Assembly (NCBI RefSeq): GCF_011397635.1
Contig: NC_064764.1
Span: 40,972,955-41,036,954 of the forward strand
Direction: 5' to 3'
Source of the DNA: Epinephelus fuscoguttatus
Taxonomy: Eukaryota > Chordata > Actinopteri > Perciformes > Serranidae
Length of the DNA stretch: 64,000 nucleotides
The translations under genes and the position numbers were made by a program. This document shows, in pieces, positions 34,885 to 45,053 of this stretch. Every line of letters begins with the position of its first letter. Position 1 is the stretch's first letter. Under the pieces are notes generated by a model. The model was not told the origin of the DNA, did not search any database, and saw only the letters and a list, made by a program, of their open reading frames with translations.

Positions 34885-35600
34885 TGACATGATTTATTCT
34901 GAACAAATATTGTTACAATTATATGAAATGACTGATTGATTAATAATATTTAGCTGTGACCGCCTCACAGTTGTGCAGTGAGGCTCATGGTCCGCCTTGA
35001 ACACTCAAAACAATACGATGTGTTTCGTGTCAAATGTATGAAACTGGTTAATTTAGCAAAAGTATTTACACAATTTTTATGCTTATTTTTCTAATTGATG
35101 TGCGAGTGTTAAATGTTTTAGATATGGACTGACTTTAGAACACAGAGAGGATACCAAGTGCCAGTGAGGGTGCACTTATCATTCATGAAACTTTGTGTTT
35201 TATGAATGAATTTCCCCTGATAACATTGATCATATTGATTCATATTAAAATTATTATTAGTGAATGATGACAAACACAACATCTGTATCGTCTCAACAGA
35301 TAAACTTTTAGGCATTCTTAGTCGTCCCTGTTGGGATATGTTGCACTGTTCTGCATTAAATATGTATTAGGGTTATTAAATAATGGTTTTGTCAGACCCA
35401 ACAAGGCACTGAGAGATATTTCAAAGATGGAGAAGGGCTGCCATCTGATGGTGACTGTAACACCTCAATTAAATCTTTTGAACACAAAGATCCTGCATGT
35501 GTGTTGACCTCTTAAACATGAGGTCAAGTTGTACTTCGTTGTGTGACTTTAACTTCACTCAGTAATAAGTAACAGAGGAATTCATTTAAAAGAGAATCAC
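34885..35600. other. Intergenic, no gene seen
   Basis: Spacer between the SINE and the 3' side of the broken crystallin. The frame at 35118-35315 has no support. Confidence 0.5.
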
Positions 35601-35639
35601 TAGATTTTATTCAAAATCTTGCTTTTATACACCGGTGCT

Positions 35640-36395
35640 CTAATAACAGGAATCCATGATACGCCTCATGCTCATGAACCTGGTGCCGCTCATGCCCATG
35701 TCCCTGAAGCTCCTGTACTCTCCGGGCCTCAGGTACAGCATCCTGCCTCTGTACTGGGGCTGCTCGTACATCAGCCAGTGGCCGTCCATCACGTTGCAGG
35801 ACATGCAGTCGTTCATACGGTAACGGTCCTGCTACAGATTGCGTATCTACGAGAAGCCCGACTCATGCCAGGAGGTACCGCGACTGGTGCGCCACCTGCG
35901 CCATCGTCGGCTCCTTCATCATCCTGAACTGGCCTCTGTGCTGTAACGTGAAATGAGTGATTTAGATTATTACATTAAAATACTGGAATGATTTTTATGA
36001 AAGGTTTGATTTAAATTTAACAGGAGTTAGTGTACCATGGGGATCATGCGGCAAGACCTGATGCAATCACTCATGCCCATGCGCTGGTAGTCGGAGTACT
36101 CTCCCCTCCTGACAAAGTACTGGTTTCCCATGTAGTTGGGGCGGTCGTAGACCATGAAGCAGCCGCTCTCCACCCTGCAGGAGTGACACCTGCTCAGGTA
36201 GGAGGTCATGTCAGCGCAATCGCTGCTGGTCTCATAGGAACGACCCTGGAAGTTCCTGTCCTCGTAGAAGATGATCTGGAAAAGAAGCCATCATACTGAA
36301 TAAGTTTTTTTTTTTTTGTTTTTTTTTTAAACATGGTCATAATTATGTTATAAATAACAGAAATCCAAAGCTGTACACACCTTGCCCATGGTCAT
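35640..36395 (-). pseudogene. Broken chimeric gamma-M2-like crystallin
   Basis: Exon 1 (36381-36389, or from 36395 as Met-Thr-Met-Gly-Lys) and exon 2 (36036-36275, 80 codons) are intact, with GT-AG sites, and a good TATA and upstream block are present. Exon 3 spans 35640-35940. It starts correctly (HRGQFRM) and ends correctly (GEYRSFRDM through MDSC), but about 66 bases that should encode the first Greek key of the C-domain are gone. In their place stand 35832-35863 and 35869-35918, near-identical to 28996-29027 and 29188-29237 of another crystallin but on the opposite strand. The reading frame is therefore lost in the C-domain. TTTATT at 35606-35611 is the expected poly(A) signal on the - strand. 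Exon 2 reads SYETSSDC, as in the 45054 gene, so those two are closest. A misassembly must be excluded. Confidence 0.85.
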
Positions 36396-36458
36396 GGTTA
36401 CAGTTACTACTGTTTTGGCTCAAGGGGACTGCACACTTTTCTCGATGTCCCCCTGTTG

Positions 36459-36528
36459 CTTTTATACCTGACCTCCCACACACAGGATACATGACCCCAT
36501 TGTTCAAACTCCTGACAGAGCAACATGG
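36459..36528 (-). promoter_or_regulatory. Promoter of the broken crystallin: TATA box and Sox/Maf-like block
   Basis: On the - strand TATAAAAG lies at 36459-36466. Upstream, 36498-36528 contains CATTGTT (Sox-type) followed by CCTGACAGAGCA (Maf-type half site) and CAACATGG. The same 31-base block stands upstream of the gene at 48991-49749. The promoter has been kept although the coding part is broken, which suggests a recent loss. Confidence 0.55.
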
Positions 36529-36984
36529 AGCAGAGGCCCCCGTGTTCGGTTCAATTCAAAGTGACCTTCAACAGATCGTGAATTGCGGTGGTTGCATTTG
36601 TGACAGGAGGCCCCACTTTGTATTGTCTGTGCTGCTGAGCGTGTTTACCACAAACACACCTGCCTCTAAAGGCTCATTACACAGGTTACCTTTAATCTCG
36701 TGGCTGAAACAACACAGCACAAGGTTTTCTCCCCTAAAGATAGGGTTCATGGCTGTGAACAAATGCACGACCTGCTGAGGCAGAATAAAAGTTGACTTTC
36801 GAAAAAATGACTTAACTTGGGGGCGAGGATTTATGTTATATCTTGGACATCACATAATTACAACCTGACAAAGTGAATGTAATCTACAGTATGCAATGAA
36901 AGACTTAACATAACGTGTCTGTTGTACAGTTCCCCCAATGTAAATTATGTTTTTCTAATGTCTTTTTCCTTTCTATTTATGTTA

Positions 36985-37315
36985 TTTTTATTTATTTATT
37001 TATTGTTGCTGGTTGTGTTCCTATTTATTATTTTTTTTAATCATATTTTATTATATTTTAATTTTTTCATTATTTTTATTAGATTTTTATTGTACTTATT
37101 TTTTAATTATATTTTATTATTATTTTTTATTTATTTATTGTTGCTGGTTGTGTTCCTATTTATTCATTTTTTAATCATTATTTTATTATATTTTGTTTCA
37201 TTATTTTTATTAGATTTTCTGTAACTTTATTGTATTTATTTTTTAATTATATTCATTATTTTTATTTATTTATTTACTGTTGCTGTTTGTGTTCCTATTT
37301 ATTTAGTGTTTATAT
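36985..37315. repeat. AT-rich tandem repeat, unit about 137 bp, about 2.4 copies
   Basis: The marker TGTTGC(T)GGTTGTGTTCC recurs at 37004, 37140 and 37278 with similar T/A-rich sequence between. The hydrophobic Phe/Leu/Ile-rich frame at 36922-37224 is a translation of this repeat, not a membrane protein. Confidence 0.75.
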
Positions 37316-37403
37316 TTTTATTGATTTTATTATTATTATATTTATTTATCTATTTTTATGATATTTTATGATATTTTCTATTTATCTTTTTTTTTTTTTA
37401 TCA

Positions 37404-37950
37404 GCAGTGCCCTAACTTCCTCTGGTTTGGATCACTGTAATGTTCTGTGTGTGGGAATAAACCAGTCACCCTTATCTTGCTTGCACTTGGTACAGAACAC
37501 TGCTGCTAGACTTCCAACTGGGACACAGAAAACAGACCACATCCCACCTGTACTGGCGTCCCTGCACTGGTTACCAGTAAAGTAAAGGTCTGAGTTTAAG
37601 GCCTTCTGTTTGTCTTTAAAGCCTAACATGGCCTGGTACCCAAATCCATCTCTGAGCTCCTTCGCCTCTTTTCCAACCCAAGACCTCTTAGATCCTCAGA
37701 CCTGCTGCTCCTGGCTGTCCCAAGATCCACAGTGCTGACGTTAAGGTACGTTATATATAATTGTGAAGTGCTCCTCCTCTGTAGACATGTTTAAATCTGA
37801 GCTGAAGACTGACATGTTTTCTAAGGCCTTTGATTGTTCTGAAGGTTTCTGTTTTATCTTTCATATGTTATTTTCAGATCGTACTACTTTATCTCCTTTT
37901 GCACTCGTTTGTTTGTGCATGTTTTTATTTTGAGAGACATATATTTATTG
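37404..37950 (+). mobile_element. L2-like LINE, C-terminal end of the reverse transcriptase ORF, decayed
   Basis: The + strand reads SSGLDHCNVLCVGI, then LVQNTAARLPTGT and HIPPVLASLHWLPVK, a classic C-terminal stretch of L2/Maui/Rex1-type LINE proteins. Several frame changes follow. The final conserved part (FKSELKTDMFSKAF) is visible near 37790. A stretch between CPKIHSAD and CSSSVDMFKSELK has been replaced by 37730-37762, near-identical to 31339-31369. The 3' end passes into 37948-37984, which is near-identical to 33168-33206. Confidence 0.75.
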
Positions 37951-37984
37951 TGTGGTTCGTCCTTAAAATGTTAAAATCCCATCA

Positions 37985-39075
37985 ATTTTACTGTTCTACT
38001 CTTGTTCAGTAAAATGATTTCCAGTTTGCCATCTCTGTAAAACTTCAGTACAAAGATCTGACAGAAGTATAAATACTTTTTATCTGAAAGAAATCTACAT
38101 GCGCTTCATGCTCTGTGACAGAAATTCACTGTACTTAAAAATAATGTGTTTTTTACAAACTTGACATAGTCCCACTTTTGGACCACGACCCGCCAGTTGG
38201 GAACCACTGCCCTAAAACCCCACTGGCCACAGGTACAACTTTCATCACAAGATACCTCCCACATATGAGGGACATGTATTTGAAATCACCAAACATTCCT
38301 GTGCTGACGAAGAACCACAGTAACACTCTCATTTTTTATCTCAGCTAAAAAAAACATGTAACATTTAAGATGTGATAAATGTGTGGTCATCCAGCGTGTG
38401 TGTGTTCTGATGTGGCATGGACAGACCTGGACGCAGACTCAGGTAACGTTCAGAAATAACAGGATTTATTATTTGGTCACAGAGTGGAGGTGAGGATGAG
38501 GAGGAGATGGTGGAGGTCAGAGGGCAGGGAGTGTTTTGTGATGGCTGAAGAGGTTGAGACGAGGCCTGGGGGGAGCAGGGTGGTTACTTAGAGGGGCTGA
38601 GGGATTTGCAGAGGGGGCACAGGCAGGCAAATAAGGAGGCCAACCAGAGAAGATGATCCTGGAGCAGAGGGGAACAGGATTAGGCCAGGTGGGAAAAACA
38701 ACATGTAGACTTGAACAAATTAGTACTGCTGCAGCTGAGTGAGTGATTTGGTGATGAGTGGATAAATGACTGGAGTAGATCTACTGGAGCTTGATGAGGG
38801 GCAGGTGTGGGTAATCAGCAGTAATCAGGAGCCAGGAGGGAGCAGAGGAGGAGAGGAGGAGAGGAAGACCACAGACACACACAGGAACACACAGGTTGAC
38901 ACAAGTAAAAGACCCCGGGGTCATGGCTGTGACCCTGAAACTATGCTGAGTTCAGAAGCTGTCAAATGTCAGTGTGATTCCATCCACCTGTTTTTATCTG
39001 CATTTTCAATATGTGCATAAAAACAATTAAGTGGGAATGCCATAACTTTGAAAATCTCAAATGCAATTAAATGCA
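37985..39075. other. Intergenic, purine-rich in part, no gene seen
   Basis: The 38460-38900 part is rich in GAGGA and AGGAGG motifs; 19310-19450 has a similar purine-rich look, read on the opposite strand. No supported exon or recognisable element. Confidence 0.4.
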
Positions 39076-39079
39076 TTCA

Positions 39080-39368
39080 TTCATTCGTTCATTTGTTCAT
39101 GTTAGGGGTCCAAGGTGTGCTGGAGCCTGTCCCAGCTGTCACTGGGCGAGAGGCAGCGTTCACCCTGGATCACAGGGCTGACACACACACAGACAGACAA
39201 CAGTTCACACTTACACTCACACCTACAGACAATTTAGAGTTACCTGTTAAACTAAAGAAGAGAGAACATGCAAACTCCACACAGAAGGGCCCCAGCTGGC
39301 CCATGGATTTGTACCCACAACCCTCTTGCGTGAGGTGACAGTGCAAACAGCTGCACCACTGTGTCACC
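39080..39368 (-). mobile_element. tRNA-derived SINE, - strand, diverged
   Basis: It is the same family as 6426-6796 in reverse: GCGTTCACCCTGGATCACAG, CACTTACACTCACACCTACA and ACAATTTAGAGTTACC are the complements of its body, and CCTCTTGCGTGAGGTGACAG is its degenerate head. Confidence 0.8.
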
Positions 39369-39949
39369 CAACAAACTAATGAAGTGTCTAAATAATGACG
39401 TCTCCGGCTCACTTTCAACATGGCGAGTGAGGTGGTGTTGTGTTCGAGGACTGTCTCTATCATATGAAACTCCTGTAGAAAAGGGTCAGCACATGGGAAG
39501 AAAAAAGAACTTTAGGCACTCACGCATGGAGCAGGAACAAATGCACTGGAATTAAGTTAAAAAGCCGTTATTCATTGCTTTCATTAAAACAATGGACAGT
39601 TTCGACCCTTATGCACAACCCTGTACGCACACAGAGCTGTTTGTACAATTCTTTCAAGAGGACAGAGCTGTAACACCACTTGCTTAAAACTAAACTCTCT
39701 ATTTCTACTGTCCAGTGTGCTCTCATGTGCCATTTTGTTGCCCCTCGTCTGCAGACCCCTGACTGGAGAATTAGCACCACCTCCTGCTTATCTTAATATA
39801 CCAGCTCTTAATATTTGCATACTAGTAGTGGACGGAAAGCACATAAATTCTGATTTCCTTTTGCTGATTTTCTCTAAAACTGAAAATTAGAATTTGTGCT
39901 ACATTACAAATTCACAATACACAACAACAATATGCAACACATGAATAAA

Positions 39950-40265
39950 ATACAGATCTGGTGCACACAAGTTATAGAGAGAATAACAGAGGACCAAGAA
40001 GTGAGCCCTGCTGGACACCACAGGACAGTGAGGAGGAATCAGATACAAAGTCAACAATACAGAGTGAGAAACTCCTGTCAGAGAGATATGAAGGAAACCA
40101 GTCTAATGCTTCAGCTGATATCACGCAACCTGTTAATGAAGATCTGAGGTCCAGAGGTATGAACGCAAAACAGTCACCTCCGTTAGAGGACATTAAAATA
40201 TCACTTGAAACTCTCAGAAGTACAGTTTCAGTCGAGTGCTGTTCCCTAACTCCTGACTGAAACTT
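39950..40265 (-). mobile_element. L2-like LINE reverse transcriptase fragment, - strand, internally deleted
   Basis: The - strand frame contains FDKFQSGVREQHSTETVLLR, then GGDCFAFIPLDL, ALDWFPSYLSDRSFSL and CGVQQGSLLGPLLFSL, all L2-type reverse transcriptase motifs in the right order. The segment carrying the start of the palm between DLRSS and ALDWF is deleted. On its upstream side the frame runs directly into a crystallin exon 3 fragment at 40279-40312. Confidence 0.75.
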
Positions 40266-40278
40266 GTCGAAAATATTG

Positions 40279-41237
40279 ATCTGACCACCGAAGTTCTCCT
40301 CTCGTAGATCCTGTGTGTGTGCCATCATGGATACATTTGGTCCTGGAGACACCTGTTGTAGTGGGAACTACCGCATAAAAGTTTTGAGTATTTTGCCAGA
40401 CGTATATTTTTATCTGCCTGTGGACAGATTTTGTTGCTGCGATAGTGTCACAACTGTGCAAGATGCAGTCAAGAAACTACACAGGTGTGTAGTTCAGATC
40501 ACAATGAAGGCCGAGTTGGAGGATGGGTGTGATCCGAGCTCAGGTTCTGTATAGGTCCGTTTCCACTGAAGAAGTTCCTGGTACTCTTTGGGCCTGTCCT
40601 GTCGTAGAAGATGATCTGGAAAAGAAGCCATGGTTCCTGTATAAGTTAAGGGGTCTGGATGTGACCTAATCGTTGCGCGACCATTTTGACCGGGGTGACG
40701 TAGGGACGCTGTTAGCTGTTAGCCGATAGCGGTGTCTGTAATAACTCACTAAATGGCCCATGAAAAAAATATTTTCTCCAGCGGATGTCTTAGTTACAAC
40801 ATGATTGAGCTAACTGGAGTAGTTTCATGTCGTATCCGACAACGGGAGGCTTTTAACAGATGAAGTCCTGATGTTAGCTTTGCTGCTGCTGTTAGCTGTC
40901 CCTGTCAGCTGATGCTTTCTAGACATTGTGATTTCCCAAAACTGAATAAATACCTCACATAGCGACACAAAACTGCTTTGCTAGCTCAATCATGTTGTAA
41001 CTAAGATATCCGCTGGAAAAGATATTTTTTTCACGGACCATTTAGTGAGTTTTTTTACATGGCGGTGGAAGCTATGAACGAGCTAACCCTCATCTGCTGA
41101 GTTTTAACAATGCCGGCTATTTTGTTGCTTTCTGTTGACGTCACATCCCTCCTTGAGTATATCCAATCAGCATCAAGTAATCCCCAAGCCCCAGGTTGAC
41201 TTTGAAAAAATGACTTAACTTGGGGCGAGGATTTATG
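40279..41237 (-). pseudogene. Three collinear islands of a lost gamma-crystallin copy
   Basis: 40279-40312 matches the start of a crystallin exon 3 (the [12 protein letters not shown] part, one base missing). 40593-40630 matches the 5' end of exon 2 and its acceptor in the broken gene (36257-36291). 41195-41237 matches its upstream flank (36791-36835). The three islands stand in the same order, orientation and nearly the same spacing as at 35.9-36.8 kb, but the DNA between them is unrelated (transposable element). This looks like the skeleton of a tandem duplicate of the 35640-36395 locus. Confidence 0.65.
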
Positions 41238-41345
41238 ACTTGTTTAGCCCCTGTAAAAGTTCTGGAACTCTGTCCTTCGGGGGTGGTTCCTGTGGTGGAG
41301 ACACGCACCAACAGCCCCGGCCCTGTAAAATTACCCTGGGCTAAG
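40556..41345. mobile_element. MITE-like element with internal long inverted arms
   Basis: 40742-40813 (ACTCACTAAATGGCCCATG ... CATGATTGAGCTA) and 40982-41055 are inverted copies of each other. Outer sequence GGTCCGTTTCCACTGAAG at the left and GGTGGTTCCTGTGGTGGAGA at the right fit a Harbinger-like fish MITE. Two crystallin islands (40593-40630, 41195-41237) lie inside its outer parts. Confidence 0.5.
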
Positions 41346-41520
41346 GGGAAGGCGATCGTGTGTTTCAGTAGCCGCCCCAAATTTCAAGTACTTTATGCCC
41401 ACATTGACCCACAATATTTTTAAGTCACGGATCACTCAGTCCCAGTCTGATCCTGTGCAATCCATGGCATAATTAACAAATAAATCAGGCACCGTTCACC
41501 CACTTCACCAAACTAATCTC

Positions 41521-41680
41521 ATGTCACTGTGTGATCCCTCAAGATGGCCTCTGAAATCAGCCATTACTGATCACTGCAAAAGAGAGAACCACATAATGAA
41601 CTGGGAGGAAGCCAGAGTCATCCGCACAGAAGATAATCGTTTCCAATGCTGGATCATTTATTGTACAGCACATTGGTCAA
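41521..41680 (+). mobile_element. Penelope-like retroelement fragment
   Basis: The frame reads KSAITDHCKRENHIMNWEEA then RVIRTEDNRFQCWI. This resembles the segment (AxxDHxxxxNHxIDWxxAxVI...E) found near the endonuclease end of Penelope-like elements. Only about 50 codons are recognisable. Confidence 0.45.
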
Positions 41681-41759
41681 CTCTCTGCCGACCTCACCTA
41701 AACCTCTATGGATTAAGAAGGCCTCTAGTTGCTATCGTCGCGGCCCAAGCTCAGTGAAC

Positions 41760-43700
41760 TGAGCAAAGATGGAGACCACACAAGATTTAAAGTAACTTAA
41801 ACAACATTTTATTTGACACTAAGGGCCTCATTATACAGTTCTGTATATTTCTGAAAACAGGTATTTATCTTTGTGTTTGCACCTATCATTAACACGTAAC
41901 CGGCGTTTTTCTCGATGAAAGCGGAGATTTTCAAAAACGGCTTCCAAAGTTAAAGTTTTTAAAAAATATCCATTTCTATGGAGATTTTGGAAAACGATGA
42001 TGTTGCAACCCAGTTAGGCGCTCAGTAACCACAACAACAATGGCAGATATATGCCAGGTAAATAATGACGTCTCCGGCTCACTTTCAACATGGAGAGTGA
42101 GGACAAATGAACTTAGCACTGCTGCATCAACATCACCGCTACATCAGCGTAGAATTTGTGCTACATATGGTTGGAAACCTGACTTGTGTAAGTAACCCCA
42201 AAAAGAGCCCCCAAAATTCACAATACATAGTAAGTGCACAGCAGCTAACTATGCTACATAACGTTGAAATGTAGTTTATCATTGTTTTCATCACTAGCAT
42301 CAAGAGGAAAGCAAATCAACGTTCTTCTTTGGTGTTTGACATATGGCGTATCGCCACCTACTGGCCTGGCTTGCTAACTGCAGCTGTCTCTCTAACGCAG
42401 TTGTGAGTTGACAGGCAACAGTTTGTGATTGAGGGCAGGAACTACTACAGGAACGTCCTCTCGCTCCGGCCTCTCAACCGCCGTGTCTCCACTGAGAGCG
42501 GAGTACGAGGAGTTATACAGGATCAATAAAAACCCATTTTTATTTGTATCTGTATCCGTGTAAACAAGGCCTAAAACAGAAGCATCATGATAAATTAATC
42601 TGTAGTCTGTAAGCCAGAGGCAGTGTTCAGTGTACATTGATCAAAAATTTAAATGCAACACTGTTTTTTTGGCTCTAATTTTTCACAGTTTTAAGTTAAA
42701 TATTTAATTTGTTTTTTTAAGTGACCTCAATAAATTTATTTCTCTCAAATTTTGGTCCCAAATTTGTTAAAATCCATGTTAGTGAGCACTTCTCCTTTTA
42801 CAAGGTAATCCATCCACCTGACAGGTGTGACGTATCAAGCTGCTGATTAAACAGCATCGTTACTACACAGGTGTGAGCCCAGGTGTGACAGGAAGCCCAA
42901 ACCAAGGGGGAGATAGTGATGTGAGAGAAAAAGAGGAACCAGCCTAAATAACTGCGACCCACCCTGCACAGGTGCAAGACATCAGGTTAATTAGCTCTGC
43001 CAGTCTCTACCTGCAGACACACCTGCAAAGGGAAACATAAAGCCTGGTAAACACTGTGTTACTGTGGGCTGTCTGGCACTTGGTCAGTGACTTCTGGTGT
43101 CAGACACAAGTCGCAGAATAAATGTGATATTTCTAAAGTTTTGATAAAGTACAATTGCGACTTGCAGGTGTTTCCATTAAAAGGTGTTTTGTGTCTGAGC
43201 CGTAATTCTGGTAAAATATCATCCCACGAGACTCCACTTTGTTTGCAGAAGTAAGATGGACATTCCAAATCTCTTGCGAGCTGGAACAATCATCATGGTT
43301 GCCACTGCTGCTGTTGCAGTAGTCTACAACCGAAGATGAAGAGAGCGAGTGGTATTCCAAAGGCAAAGTTCTTATGTGTGGCAGCGACCACGGATAAAGG
43401 ATTTCTGGGAGAGGATCATGAACGAGGAATTCATCAATGTCATGTCCAGTGACGTACTGTATATTTGCGAAAAAAGTGTTTCCATTACATTTTTGCGATA
43501 TACTTCTATATCGACACGTCTGAAAAACCACTTCATGAGAGCGTAAAAACTTTTTCTCAATATTTGAGAGTTTTTTTTCAAAATGTAGGTGTTTCCATTA
43601 CCTGTTTTTCATTGTGATAGTTAGGTTTTGCGCATTTCTAGGGTTAATGGACGCACTTACAGATGAAAAAGCCATCTTTTCATGTTCATGAAATGCGGCC
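41760..43700. other. Intergenic repeat-rich stretch, no gene seen
   Basis: 42061-42102 is a near-identical copy of 39391-39432. Around 43120-43650 the motif GTGTTTCCATTA recurs at least three times among AT-rich palindromic sequence, suggesting a decayed MITE. No supported exon. Confidence 0.45.
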
Positions 43701-43811
43701 GGTCACCATTATTGTTTAATGTTTACTTTCAGGGGTAAATGCAACGGGAAAACAACGAGAGTTAAGCCAGGAGTCTTTCGGGGCCGTTCAGAGTACCTAC
43801 TCCGAGGTAGG

Positions 43812-43814
<3 letters not shown>

Positions 43815-43841
<27 letters not shown>
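43815..43841. repeat. (GT)n microsatellite
   Basis: About 13 GT units; it explains the His-Thr-rich frames on the opposite strand. Confidence 0.9.
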
Positions 43842-43844
<3 letters not shown>

Positions 43845-43886
43845 AGTTCCTGCGGTGGAAACGGGCCTTGTTGGGGGTGGGGATTT

Positions 43887-43994
43887 TTTGAAAGAGACTG
43901 TATGCAAACTGTACATTTCCTGTGAAACAGAATGGTAGAGCTTTTATTTTGAAAGAGACTGTATGCAAACTGTACATTTCCTGTGAAACAGAAT
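43887..43994 (+). repeat. Tandem pair of a 46-55 bp sequence also present at 33689-33745
   Basis: GAAAGAGACTGTATGCAAAC with flanks occurs twice in tandem (about 43887-43932 and 43939-43994) and once at 33700-33745. The second copy shares longer flanks with the 33.7 kb copy (GTAG.GCTTTTA before, CAATAACAGACAA-like after). Confidence 0.75.
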
Positions 43995-43999
43995 GTCAA

Positions 44000-45005
44000 T
44001 AACAGACAAAGCCAGACGTCAAAGTCCGCTGACCGAGCAGCTATACCTGACAGGCTCAGTGAAGAGGTGGTCGATAATGGCAGAACTGCATGTGATGTGG
44101 TGAAACCCAGAAAACTGACAAATGTAATCAGATTTCTTGTTTGGCTAAATGATGCTTGGAATAATAATAATGAGTTCATAAGTCAAAGGATCTCTAACAA
44201 CAATAGATTAGTAACTGTGAAGCGTCCAAGACTGTCCAGTTTGATTTCTATTGACATTCCCCCAAAATGATGATTATGGTAAGGATAACAGTGAGTGAGA
44301 GGTGACTGAATACTGTACTATATGTGCCCGCCTCTTTGATATTGACGTCAATTTAAACCCCCAGTTCATGTAAAGTGCACATCACCATTTGAATGGAGTA
44401 CACACGGTCTTCATTCAATCGTTAATCCACACGTCTGTGTGCTCTCTGATGTTATAATGGAATGTGTGCGCACACCGCTCATGGATTGTGCCTTCAACAA
44501 CAGCATCAGCAGAAATAATAAAATGCTACACGACAAAGGAAACTGTGCACCGACTTATTTACTCCTCCCTGAGTGGTACTGTCACACTGCATGTGATATG
44601 ATGAGTGGAAAAACAACCTCTGACATCTCTGACCCAGTACTGTCATACTGAAAGCTACACTTTTAAACTTTTTAAAGTCAGTAACAATATGTGCAGTACA
44701 TTTTTCACTAGTGTTTCCACAAGTGCATTTTTTAATCTACTTAAACTAGTACTTTAATTTAATAGTAAGTTTTAAAATGCATTCTATTTTAACTTTAATC
44801 TACAGAAGAAAAATAGAGGCATTGTCCCATTTTGTCCTCTGATAAATCATCATATAGCGCAGTCAATAACAGAACCAGTCAATGAGCAACAACAACTATC
44901 TATTATCTATTGCCTTTTTCTGTTGCCTATTAAAAGATTGTATTCAAATAACACAAATGAATAGATGGGCAACAATAACAATCCTGTACACCATGTTGAA
45001 TATGG
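44000..45005. other. Intergenic, no gene seen
   Basis: No recognised element. Frames at 43983-44270 and 44439-44651 show no domain. Confidence 0.45.
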
Positions 45006-45053
45006 AAAATTTTTTTATTTTAGTTTTGTTTTAAAACCAATTCATTGTGCAGG

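Noticed and set aside
36922-37224. Hydrophobic 100 codon frame resembling a membrane protein
   Set aside because: It translates a T/A-rich tandem repeat of about 137 bp; composition alone explains the hydrophobic residues.
43133-43531. 132 codon - strand frame with serine-rich part
   Set aside because: It overlaps repeated GTGTTTCCATTA motifs of a probable MITE and has no domain or splice context.
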